Shown here piece after piece: positions 42,683 through 50,541 of a stretch of 53,534 nt of DNA (position 1 is its first letter; the number at the start of each line of letters is the position of its first letter). Location of the stretch: assembly GCA_964550165.1 (NCBI GenBank), contig CAZJYC010000008.1, forward strand, positions 1 through 53,534, written 5' to 3'. Source of the DNA: CAZJYC01 sp964550165 (lineage in GTDB: Bacteria; Acidobacteriota; Aminicenantia; Aminicenantales; Aminicenantaceae). The translations under genes and the position numbers were made by a program. Below the pieces are notes generated by a model. It was not told the origin of the DNA and did no database searches. It saw nothing but the letters and a program-made list of their open reading frames with translations.

Positions 42683-43159
42683 TTAATCGCGTCGAAACAA
42701 GATGAAATAAGGAAACCTGTTTTTTATCTCATCGGTCCACTTCTCTATGAGCTCCTTTTGGCCTGTTTTCTGAGTTTTAACAATAAGTCCTGCACGACGG
42801 GCGCCAGTGCGCATTTTCTGTAATATCTCAAGATTCACACATTTGGCCGTCTGGTCACATTCGATACATTCTGCAAAATTCCTCTCAGCGGCACAGGCTC
42901 TTATCTCACAGCTTTCTCTGCCGCCGCCTTTCAAGCATCCTGGACAGAAAGGCAGGGTTTGGATCGATGAAAGCCCTTTCTCAAATTCCCTGAAATCAAA
43001 GTCTTTGGGACCCCAGTCTTTCAAGCCATATCCTTTGATGAGCTCTTCATATCTTCTTGTCAATTCTCTTAAGATTCCGTTGCCGACGATACAGCTTCCA
43101 CACCAGATCCCACAAAAACCGATTTGGTTTTTCACGTTCTCAAAAGCTTTAGCGCTCAA
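42683..43159 (-). CDS. DUF3795 Cys-rich protein
   Basis: 158 residues with eleven Cys in a pattern typical of DUF3795: IGFCGIWCGSCIVGNGILRE near the N-terminus, FCPGCLKGG and SCEIRACAAERNFAECIECDQTAKC in the middle. The spacing suggests zinc or iron-sulfur binding. Function is unknown; the family is common in anaerobes. The C-terminus is basic. Stand-alone gene on the minus strand. Confidence 0.85.
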   Translation of the reverse strand: MSAKAFENVKNQIGFCGIWCGSCIVGNGILRELTRRYEELIKGYGLKDWGPKDFDFREFEKGLSSIQTLPFCPGCLKGGGRESCEIRACAAERNFAECIECDQTAKCVNLEILQKMRTGARRAGLIVKTQKTGQKELIEKWTDEIKNRFPYFILFRRD

Positions 43160-43207
43160 TGCCCCTAACTCCTTAAAATAGAATTAAAAGAGGTAACTCT
43201 CCATTTC

Positions 43208-43678
43208 TTAATGTGCGGAAGGCCCAATCTGCAAACTTCGCTTAATATGCCTCCGGGCCAGGCAGAGCAAAACCGCTAAATTATAGATCAACTGAACAGA
43301 AAGAAAAAAATACAATATTATCCACTCGCCTGCGGTTTCCCATCCTAAACGGTTTTCTCGAGCAATCTCGTCAATCATTGTCTTTTCGCCCAACATCAGG
43401 AATAGACAACCTATTGCGCCCGCGATGAGGGCAGCCAGCCCAAAGTCATATCGATTACGAACTTGACTGATCCACCAGGCCAAAGATGAAAGATTAAAAA
43501 GTAGAATAAGAAGGAATCCTCCAAGGATGATAAATCCAATCAAGGCCAGTTGTGCTTGATCAGACAATAATTCTTCCCGACGCGCAGAAATGGCTATCAT
43601 GTTGAAAACCAGACAGCCGGTGGCGAGAACACCGAGAACCAGAATAGCTTGGCTTATCTTTCTCATTGGTTTCTCCAT
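43208..43678 (-). CDS. Four-helix membrane protein, unknown function
   Basis: 156 residues with four hydrophobic helices: ISQAILVLGVLATGCLVFNMIAI, LALIGFIILGGFLLILLFNLSSLAWWI, FGLAALIAGAIGCLFLML and WIILYFFLSVQLIYNLAVLLCLA. Charged loops lie between them. No family recognised. AGAGGGTAAAA precedes the ATG. It is 54 bases downstream of another membrane protein gene and may be cotranscribed. Confidence 0.75.
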   Translation of the reverse strand: MEKPMRKISQAILVLGVLATGCLVFNMIAISARREELLSDQAQLALIGFIILGGFLLILLFNLSSLAWWISQVRNRYDFGLAALIAGAIGCLFLMLGEKTMIDEIARENRLGWETAGEWIILYFFLSVQLIYNLAVLLCLARRHIKRSLQIGPSAH

Positions 43679-43732
43679 TTTTACCCTCTTGATATTTTAT
43701 TCATAAAATTAGAAAAAAATCCAAAATTTCCT

Positions 43733-44659
43733 TTACTTAGGTTTGCGGGGCTCTTTGACGGCGCGGAAGCCGAGACTGCCAATCCGCCAGTCTTTACTGG
43801 TAGGAACAACATGCCCGTTATAAACAATCATATAAACCGTGTTTTCGTCTTTTTCGGTGGCTGTCCACCAGTAGATGATGAGAGAAGTCGTATCCCAGAG
43901 CGGCGATTCCTTGTCGGGCTTTTTCCTATACTTGGCGCGAGCAGAGATAGGATCCCAGACGCCGCCGCAATTCTGTCCGTGGCGGGCCATTGACCTGACG
44001 GCTTCTTCCACAGTCGGAAGGCGCCAGATATCCTTCGGTTCCGGAGTGATTGTCTTTCCGTCTTCTGAAAGATGACGGCAAATCTTCTTGGCTTGTTCCC
44101 AGCTTTCGCTGTGCCTGGGCCAGCCAGGGCCTGCAGGAGCCCAGATAAGTCTAACGCCATTTCCTTCGACCAGCCGCGCCTCGCGTATTCCGTCATCGAT
44201 GCGGCCGGCGACGCGCCAGACTGGCTCTATGCCAAAGACGATGACAACGAGTAAAGGAAGGGCCAAAACCAGGCGGAAGGCAAGTTTTTTGGGCTGCGGC
44301 CTGCCGAATAAATAAAGGACGCCGATGGCGATGAGAAAGCCGGTCACCGGAATCCAGCTCAGGATAGCGGTGAGCTCTTTGGGCTGCCACAAAGCGAAGA
44401 TCCAGATGCCGAAGATGATGCCAACTCCGATGAAGATTAAACCGCCGCCCAGCGGCGAAAAGACGGCATAGAGCGAGATGGCCATCGTAATGAACATCGG
44501 AGCAAGATAAAGGAATGTCCCCTTGATATTTTGCCAGAGCGTCGGGGAATGCCAGCCTTCATGAAAATTCTCGACTATTCCCCAGTAAGCCCAGAGACAA
44601 CAGACTACAAGGCTCGAACCAACCGCCACCCAGCCCAGAATAATCCGCTTTTTGCTCAT
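43733..44659 (-). CDS. Membrane protein with C-terminal DUF1566/Lcl-like domain
   Basis: 308 residues. Four N-terminal membrane helices (to about 150) are followed by an extracytoplasmic domain with the marks of the DUF1566/Lcl C-terminal family: SWEQAKKICRHLSEDG, DIWRLPTVEEAVRSM, YWWTATEKDENTVYMIVYNGHV and the closing GSLGFRAVK. These C-type-lectin-like modules occur in surface proteins and adhesins; no function is assigned here. CAGGAGGGAGCG gives a strong ribosome-binding site. Probably the first gene of a two-gene unit with the following four-helix protein. Confidence 0.8.
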   Translation of the reverse strand: MSKKRIILGWVAVGSSLVVCCLWAYWGIVENFHEGWHSPTLWQNIKGTFLYLAPMFITMAISLYAVFSPLGGGLIFIGVGIIFGIWIFALWQPKELTAILSWIPVTGFLIAIGVLYLFGRPQPKKLAFRLVLALPLLVVIVFGIEPVWRVAGRIDDGIREARLVEGNGVRLIWAPAGPGWPRHSESWEQAKKICRHLSEDGKTITPEPKDIWRLPTVEEAVRSMARHGQNCGGVWDPISARAKYRKKPDKESPLWDTTSLIIYWWTATEKDENTVYMIVYNGHVVPTSKDWRIGSLGFRAVKEPRKPK

Positions 44660-44833
44660 CGCTCCCTCCTGGCTCTATAAGAAGTAAGCATAGCTTTTAA
44701 AAAACTAAAGCTCTCTTTTAGAATGCACACAAATTCCTCAAAAACATAAATTCTATTTCTTTTTCTTCTTTCAGCTTCACGAACTTATCCAACAAATCAT
44801 GGTCAATACTGATCTTAATAAATTAGTGTAGCG

Positions 44834-44856
44834 AAAAAGGGGACTGTCCCCTTTTT
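44834..44856. repeat. Short palindromic repeat, family A copy 4
   Basis: AAAAAGGGG (44834-44842) pairs perfectly with CCCCTTTTT (44848-44856) around ACTGT. It lies about 90 bases past the end of the M24 peptidase gene and could double as its terminator. Confidence 0.75.
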
Positions 44857-44945
44857 CTCTTTTTCCAGTGGCAAAAGAATAGTAAATCATGAGAAAAGAA
44901 TCAAGAGAGGCGCTTCTGTTTACATGTGTTTGGCCATATGGGCCC

Positions 44946-46124
44946 TCAAATTAAGATCAGCTTTTTCTGAGGCGGGGAGAGAAATTCGGCTCCGTCTTTA
45001 CGGACGACAACCATCTCTTCAACGGTGACAATGCCCCTCTCGAGAACCTTGAGCCTGGGCTCCAAAGTAAAGACCATACCTTCTTCGATCGGCTCAAAGG
45101 GCTTTCTGGCGTATTTCTCCCAGGCAGGTCCCAGAAGCGCTGTTCCGTCGTGGGCAAAGCGTCCTACCTGATGGCCGAGGGCATGGGGGAACTCCTCATA
45201 GCCTTTGGAAACGATATGACTGCGGGCGATGGTATCGACCTCATGGCCCTTCACTCCGGGCTTTAGCGCTTGCCTCGAAAGCTCGATGGAAGTGACAATG
45301 GTTTCAAAACCCTCCTGAACCTCCGGAGAAGCCTGGGTTTCCCCTTCCTTTAAAACATAGAATGTCCTCTGCAGGTCAGAGCAGTAGTCCTCGACTTTTA
45401 CGCCAAAATCCATGTTGAGAACATGCCCGCGCTCAACTTTCCTGTCCGTAGGCTTATAATGAGCTTCAGCGGTTTCTGGCCCGGTGAAAACAGCCGGGCA
45501 ATGGCCTTTCTCCCAGGCAAAATCCAGTTTCCTCTTCTCAACCTCTTTGATCATAAAATTGGCGATTTCGATCTCGGTCTTTCCAGGAGCGATGAAAGGC
45601 GTGACTAGGTCAAAAATCTCCAGCGTCTGGGCGATGGCTTTTTTGATGCAGGCAATTTCATAGGCCGTCTTTCTCGCCCTCAAGCTCGAGACAATCTTCT
45701 CTGCCGCGACAAGCTTTTTCTCGAATCCGGCTTCGGAGAGAAGCTCATAAAGAGTGAGATACATCCCGTGAGTGAGGCCGTCGCAGATTTCACTGTCTCT
45801 GGAGTAATTGATGGCAATCGTGGAAGGATTGATTTCCTTTATAGTTTTTATCAAATCCTCTCTGATCCCTTTAACATAACTCAGGATATGCTTGTAGACG
45901 CCCAGGTCTTCGACCGTTTTCCTGTCCATCTGACCGACGATGGCATAGGTCTCTCCGGATCTGGTGATGAGGAATGCCGAATGCCAAGTCAAATCCGATT
46001 TGACCAGAAAAGCCAGCGACGGGTCCCGGACAATGGCCGTCTCCCGGACAAAAGTCAGCCAGCAGTCGAAAGAAAATTCGTTCAAAATCTTGATGGCCTG
46101 TTCAACCTTTTCTTGAATCAGCAT
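44946..46124 (-). CDS. M24-family metallopeptidase (Xaa-Pro aminopeptidase/dipeptidase-like)
   Basis: About 392 residues from the ATG at 46124, with AAGGAGG 5 bases before it; an in-frame start at 46145 overlaps the transporter gene and lacks a site. A creatinase-type N-terminal domain (about 1-150) is followed by the pita-bread catalytic domain. Its metal ligands are all in place: NMDFGV, YCSDLQRTF, HALGHQVG, TLEPRL and TVEEMVVV. It probably cleaves X-Pro peptides in the cytoplasm. It follows a POT-type peptide transporter by 17 bases, so imported proline-containing peptides are the likely substrates. Confidence 0.93.
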   Translation of the reverse strand: MLIQEKVEQAIKILNEFSFDCWLTFVRETAIVRDPSLAFLVKSDLTWHSAFLITRSGETYAIVGQMDRKTVEDLGVYKHILSYVKGIREDLIKTIKEINPSTIAINYSRDSEICDGLTHGMYLTLYELLSEAGFEKKLVAAEKIVSSLRARKTAYEIACIKKAIAQTLEIFDLVTPFIAPGKTEIEIANFMIKEVEKRKLDFAWEKGHCPAVFTGPETAEAHYKPTDRKVERGHVLNMDFGVKVEDYCSDLQRTFYVLKEGETQASPEVQEGFETIVTSIELSRQALKPGVKGHEVDTIARSHIVSKGYEEFPHALGHQVGRFAHDGTALLGPAWEKYARKPFEPIEEGMVFTLEPRLKVLERGIVTVEEMVVVRKDGAEFLSPPQKKLILI

Positions 46125-46141
46125 CGATTCCTCCTTGCTTT

Positions 46142-47428
46142 TCATTCTTCCCGCTCCTTGAATTCGCCCGCAATTTTTGTAAACAGAAAAAGGAGGAGAA
46201 TTCCGAGAACAAGATGCCCTGCCAAAGTAAACCAGATGTATTCGGGGTGATTCTTATCGGCAAAGACTCCAAACAGAGAGGTGTAGATCACACCGCTCAG
46301 GGCAGCTCCTATCAAGAGCGCCAGGAAATTGATTCCCATATAGAGCCCGGCTTTTTCTTTGGGCGCAATCCAGGTGATGTATTCCTGAATTCGCGGGGAA
46401 GAAATCATCTCTCCTACGGCAAACAGGAAAATTCCGAGAAAGATGAATGCGGCCGCAGAGATTCTTGCATAGCCCAGGATGGAAAATCCCAGAGCGGAAA
46501 CAAAAAGACCGACAAGAAATGTGGGCAGGGCTTTGAACCTCTCGATAATCCGGGAGACAAGGATCTGAAAAATCATGATGATGTAGCCGGTGTGGGAAAT
46601 TGTTTCTCCTAAAATGCGCCTCGTTCCTTCGACGTCATGGGATAAAAAGTTGGCAAAGCCTTTGCCAAAAACACTTTTAATGTTGAGGTAAAGCCGCGCC
46701 GTATCGATAGTGCTATCGACATAAAGGGCGCAAAGATTGAAAAAAGCCCAGAAAGGAAGCCAGAAGAAAACTCCGAGCAGCACAATAAAAGTGGCAAACT
46801 TCAAATCGGCGAGGGCGCGGCCGATATCTTTGAATTTCTGGCCGAGTGTCGCTCCTTCAATCTCCCTCTTCGGCTCTTTGTAAAAGAAAATGGTGACGAG
46901 AAGCATCACCCCAATAGCAATGGCCGCAGCCAGGAAAGCATAGTTCCAGGAGATGGCTCTTAGTTTTCCGGCAACAATCGGCCCAAAAGATCCCCCCACA
47001 TTGACCATGGCATAAAAAATCCCAAACCCGAGCGTTTTATTCGTCTTGTCCGTCACCGACCGGACTGTGCCGGCAATCAGAGGCTTAAAAATGCCGGCAG
47101 CAAGGCCAATGCTGAGCATGGTTAACGCTATCCCGGAAAAGCTTCTAGTTACGATGAGAAGCAGGATGGAGGGCAGATAGGCCAGGTAAGAGACGATGAG
47201 GACTTTTTTAAACCCGAATCGATCGGCAAACGTGCCGGAGATGACAGGAATCCCGTAAGAAAAAAATAGGAAGATGCTCTGGACGATTCCCAGCTGGGCT
47301 TTGGTGTAGCCGAGATGGGTCATATAAATGCCAAAGCCGAAGTAAATGCCGTAATAGGCGAACCGCTCGAGAACTTCGATGCCGTTTGCAATCCAAAAGA
47401 CTCTCGGAAAAGGCGTTCGTTTCTCCAT
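46142..47428 (-). CDS. MFS transporter of the POT/PTR (proton:oligopeptide) type
   Basis: 428 residues, about 12 membrane helices. Helix 1 carries EVLERFAYYG, the ExxERFxYYG motif that couples protons and binds peptides in POT transporters. The MFS signature is in loop 2-3 (GTFADRFGFKK), with FKPLIAGTVRSV and FYAMVNVGGSFGP as in POT motif 2. A roughly 50-residue segment between helices 6-8 has a non-standard insert (TIDTARLYLNIKSVFGKGFANFLSHDVEGTRR in two parts). It is probably an importer of di/tripeptides. AAGGGTG precedes the ATG. It is first in a two-gene operon with the M24 peptidase. Confidence 0.85.
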   Translation of the reverse strand: MEKRTPFPRVFWIANGIEVLERFAYYGIYFGFGIYMTHLGYTKAQLGIVQSIFLFFSYGIPVISGTFADRFGFKKVLIVSYLAYLPSILLLIVTRSFSGIALTMLSIGLAAGIFKPLIAGTVRSVTDKTNKTLGFGIFYAMVNVGGSFGPIVAGKLRAISWNYAFLAAAIAIGVMLLVTIFFYKEPKREIEGATLGQKFKDIGRALADLKFATFIVLLGVFFWLPFWAFFNLCALYVDSTIDTARLYLNIKSVFGKGFANFLSHDVEGTRRILGETISHTGYIIMIFQILVSRIIERFKALPTFLVGLFVSALGFSILGYARISAAAFIFLGIFLFAVGEMISSPRIQEYITWIAPKEKAGLYMGINFLALLIGAALSGVIYTSLFGVFADKNHPEYIWFTLAGHLVLGILLLFLFTKIAGEFKEREE

Positions 47429-47616
47429 TTCACACCCTTAACGGAAAATTGAGATTAGAAAGAAAATCGAAGGCACGAACTTCAGTTCGTTGTGCATGAC
47501 GGTAAGTTCGAGTGGAATGTTATAAAAAAGAAGGGTTATTATCAAGTGAAAACTTTAGAGCAAAATCTAACGAAATTAATGCGGTGAAATATCCAATTTA
47601 ATTTCAATTGATGGCA

Positions 47617-47823
47617 TTACATTGTCATGGTAAGCGCCCAGAATCCCTTCCACAACGAAAAAGGCAGGGGCTTCTGATGCAGCATGTTCAGGAAGAGAAG
47701 GTCGTCCCCGTAGAATCCGCCTTTAAGGTAGGGCCAGTTGAGGACAATAGAAAGCAGGACAAAAACCGTTAAAAAGAAAATCCCTTTTTTGCCCCCCGGC
47801 AAATCCCGCTCCATCTTCCGCAA
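47617..47823 (-). pseudogene. N-terminal relic of a polytopic membrane protein
   Basis: 68 codons: a basic start, one membrane helix (GIFFLTVFVLLSIVLNWPYL) and GGFYGDDLLFLNML, which looks like the first periplasmic loop of GT-C/TPR-type membrane proteins (family members run to 500+ residues). The frame ends abruptly at TTACATTGTCAT, a short match to the start of the family B hairpin elements, as if an insertion or deletion cut it. The surrounding 47429-47616 and 47824-48072 stretches hold nothing else recognisable. Confidence 0.5.
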
Positions 47824-48072
47824 TTTCCGTCTGTTGACATGGCAGAATCAGCTTATCACGCTGAAAATAACATGGTCAAAGGTGGCACATTAAGGGCAAG
47901 CATGACTCAATTGCCTTTTACAATCAGTGGAAATAACCTCTATCAATTTATAATTATGGAGAAGATGGATGGGAACTGCATGTCAATCGGATTGATTGAT
48001 TCCGGTCCAATCAACGATTGTTAAAGTGAGATAATTGGTCATAGAAGTGACCAAACTCGAGAGCCTCAGCTA

Positions 48073-48101
48073 TTGATACCCATTCTTATTTGTGATATGA
48101 T
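48073..48101 (+). promoter_or_regulatory. Sigma-70-type promoter of RRM gene, copy 2
   Basis: TTGATA (48073-48078) and TATGAT (48096-48101), 17 bases apart, with TGTGA before the -10 region. Seven bases later, G48109 is the first base of the conserved leader. It matches the layout of the promoter at 26809-26837. Confidence 0.8.
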
Positions 48102-48108
48102 GCTTTTC

Positions 48109-48228
48109 GTTGAAATTGAAGAGACCTGTTCGAGCATAAGTTTCAACAGGATCACAAGGGATCAAGGAAAATTTCAACAGTTAAAAAAATTCCTCCCCTT
48201 ATTAAAAATCCAATAAAAGGAAGTCAGA
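48109..48228 (+). promoter_or_regulatory. Conserved structured 5' leader of RRM gene, copy 2
   Basis: 120 bases from the predicted start to the ATG. The outer stem GTTGAAATT (48109-48117) with AATTTCAAC (48170-48178) is identical to copy 1. The inner hairpin CCTGTT (48125-48130) with AACAGG (48145-48150) replaces TGCCTG/CAGGCA, so paired bases changed together. GGATCACAAGGGATCA is unchanged. In this copy GTTTCAAC (48140-48147) could also pair with the 5' GTTGAAA, giving a second, mutually exclusive fold. CCCCTTATT can pair with AATAAAAGG over the ribosome-binding site. Confidence 0.8.
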
Positions 48229-48534
48229 ATGAACATTTATGTAGGAAATTTGGTCGGAGAGGTTAAGGAAGAAGATTTGCGAGAGGCTTTTGAAGCCTTC
48301 GGGCAGGTCTCCAGCATTAAGATCATCCAAGACAGATTCACCAGCCAATCGAGAGGATTCGGCTTTGTGGAAATGCCCGATAAAGCCGAAGCTCAGGCCG
48401 CCATCTCTGGTCTTAACGACAAAGACCTAAAGGGACGAAGGATGAGGGTTAATGAAGCCCGTCCGCGCCGTGACGATAGTCATGGAAGAACCGGATTCGA
48501 TAGAGGCGGATTTGGCGGAGGAAGACGGTTCTGA
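48229..48534 (+). CDS. RRM-domain RNA-binding protein with Gly/Arg tail (copy 2)
   Basis: 101 residues, same length as the copy at 26369. RNP2 is NIYVGNL, RNP1 is RGFGFVEM, and the tail is RRDDSHGRTGFDRGGFGGGRRF. The RRM is well conserved between the copies, while the tail of this one has fewer Gly and more mixed residues. AAAGGAAGTCAGA precedes the ATG. It is monocistronic, on the opposite strand from copy 1. Two copies with near-identical control regions point to duplication of the whole unit; paralogue-specific RNA targets are possible. Confidence 0.95.
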   Translation: MNIYVGNLVGEVKEEDLREAFEAFGQVSSIKIIQDRFTSQSRGFGFVEMPDKAEAQAAISGLNDKDLKGRRMRVNEARPRRDDSHGRTGFDRGGFGGGRRF

Positions 48535-48679
48535 TCGGCGTGAATCAGTAATTCGAAAACGATCTTAAAATCTTTTTACGGTCTATCATCTTTGAAAATC
48601 AGCTCGCTACTCAGCAATTTGAATGCTATTGAGTATACAAATCAGACCTTGATTATTATCTGTAAATTGTTCTTCCGGC

Positions 48680-50158
48680 TCATTTCACTCTTGCCAGCAA
48701 CTGGCTGATTTTGTTGGCAACAGGGCTTGCGGCCTGGTCATAGTTGGAAAGCACGGCGACGATATATCCTTTATCCAAGTAAATGTTGAGGTTCGAGTTA
48801 ATGCCGGGAAAGCCCCCGCCATGGCCGACAACCTTGCCGCTTGGCCCTTCGTCAACCCCGAAACCATATCCGTAATTTTCGCCTGAATGATCTTTCCACA
48901 TCCTCTCGAGAGATTCCTTGGAAACGAGCTTTCCGGCGAGCAAAGCCTGAGCAAACCGGTGGAGGTCGCTGACTGTGGAAAATCCGCCGCCCGCAGGACC
49001 GCCCTTGATGACATGCTTGAAGAGATTGTTCTGCCAGCCGTAGGGGCTTTTCCAGTCAGGGCTGTAGCCGATAGCCAGATTCTCGACCGGATAATCCATC
49101 TCGTAGCTGTCGGAGTTTTTCATCCCGGCAGGGTCATAGATATTCTCGCGGATGTAGTCGAAATAGCTCTGTCCGGTCACTTTCTCGATGACGACACCCA
49201 GGAGGAGCATCCCCGTGTTGCTGTACCTGAAGCGCTTTCCGGGCTCAAACGCTGGCTTCTCACCCTGGACCAGCGGCTTGAAATCTTCCACCTTCCGGTA
49301 AAGCTCGCGCGAACCCTTCGAGTAGGTCTCGTTGAAGTAGCTGCCCAGGCCGGAGGTATGAGTCAGCAGATGAAGGATGGTGATTTTTGAAGTTATGTCC
49401 TCAGGAAGCCAGGTTTCATCCACGCACTTCGAGATCGGATCATCGTAAGAGAGCTTGCCCTTCTCCACAAGCTGGACAATTGCCGTGGCTGTAAACATTT
49501 TGTTCATCGAGCCAAGGTTGAATTTTGTATCGATGGTGTTGGGCACATGAAAACTCTTGCTCGCCATACCGCAGGCATGAGTCAGGAGCACTTTATCTCC
49601 CTTGGCCACAAGCAGCGTTCCCGATAAAACATCTCGCTCGCAGAGCCTCTGCACCAGGTCTTTTATTGTCTGGATGAACTGTGCTTCGGTCGTTTCGGGT
49701 TCCTTGACGTCTGTGGGCGTGCGGGCATCAGTGAAACCGAGCCCTGAAACCAAATAATTCTCCGTGCCGTCAAACCTAACGGTGAAAGCGCGCCAGCTCG
49801 AAAAATTGCGGTCTTTGAGGATAACGACAGTCTCGTCTTTCCGCTCCGGGACATAGGTGCGGATGCTGTAGAAATCAACTCCGCCTGTCTGGCGCCTTAA
49901 ACCGAGAAAAACGCTGATGTGCTCATCCATAGGCGCAAAGTTGCGGAATTTTTCCGTGCATTCTTCTTCGATGAAGCGGCGGATTCGGCCTGGATCATTC
50001 GAGTTCAGGGTGTCGATGATGGATTGGATCCGCTCGCCTGCCTTGCCTCCGGGCATGGCCGGCTCATCGTGATAGCTGACCTCACCCGGCTGCTGGGCAA
50101 ACACAAGCACAAAGGAAAATACAAAGATAATGGCCAGAATCGAGCTCTTACGAATCAT
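48680..50158 (-). CDS. Exported class C beta-lactamase-fold serine hydrolase
   Basis: 492 residues. A signal peptide (ILAIIFVFSFVLVFAQ) and an N-terminal alpha+beta domain of about 130 residues of the kind often found ahead of such hydrolases (RIQSIIDTLNSND... GLGFTDA) precede the beta-lactamase domain. That domain has nucleophile SMNK (Ser217, Lys220), second motif YSNTG (Tyr312), and third motif GHGGGFPGIN, close to the HxG form of esterases and D-amino peptidases. Closest in style to serine hydrolases rather than true beta-lactamases. Periplasmic; substrate unknown. AAGGAGGATATTAA precedes the ATG. Confidence 0.92.
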   Translation of the reverse strand: MIRKSSILAIIFVFSFVLVFAQQPGEVSYHDEPAMPGGKAGERIQSIIDTLNSNDPGRIRRFIEEECTEKFRNFAPMDEHISVFLGLRRQTGGVDFYSIRTYVPERKDETVVILKDRNFSSWRAFTVRFDGTENYLVSGLGFTDARTPTDVKEPETTEAQFIQTIKDLVQRLCERDVLSGTLLVAKGDKVLLTHACGMASKSFHVPNTIDTKFNLGSMNKMFTATAIVQLVEKGKLSYDDPISKCVDETWLPEDITSKITILHLLTHTSGLGSYFNETYSKGSRELYRKVEDFKPLVQGEKPAFEPGKRFRYSNTGMLLLGVVIEKVTGQSYFDYIRENIYDPAGMKNSDSYEMDYPVENLAIGYSPDWKSPYGWQNNLFKHVIKGGPAGGGFSTVSDLHRFAQALLAGKLVSKESLERMWKDHSGENYGYGFGVDEGPSGKVVGHGGGFPGINSNLNIYLDKGYIVAVLSNYDQAASPVANKISQLLARVK

Positions 50159-50311
50159 TTAATATCCTCCTTTTTTATTCGCCATAAAATTAAAAGAGAG
50201 TTTACCTCTGTGGCTTTTCATAGCGCTTTATTATTATCTACTACGCCGGATTGCAAATAAAGTTGCATGCCCTCCAAAGGTCCGGTTTGATACGGAAGTG
50301 AAATGAAGTAA

Positions 50312-50518
50312 AGAGGAGTCAAGAAAGAAAACCTTAATGAGCTGGGCAAAGTCATATCGAATAAGAACTTCCGACGGGCTGAGGAAGATGAAATCACGAT
50401 CGTTGACCTTACGGGAGTGGCTGTGCAAGACATTCAGATCAGCAAAGCTTTCAGGCAGGTTCTAAGAGAAAAATCTAAAAAACAATATTTTCAATTTTTT
50501 TGTTTCTGCTGTGATTAA
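50312..50518 (+). pseudogene. C-terminal relic of an ornithine cyclodeaminase/mu-crystallin family gene
   Basis: An open frame without a start reads NLNELGKVISNKNFRRAEEDEITIVDLTGVAVQDIQISKAF when taken in parts. The xELGxVIxGKxxxRxxxDEITIxDxTGxAxQDIxxA pattern is the diagnostic C-terminal block of ornithine cyclodeaminase-like NAD-binding enzymes. An in-frame TAA lies 3 bases upstream of the open stretch, and no N-terminal domain is found, so nearly 80% of the gene is missing. Confidence 0.65.
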
Positions 50519-50541
50519 ATTTTTTTAAGAGGCAGAATACC

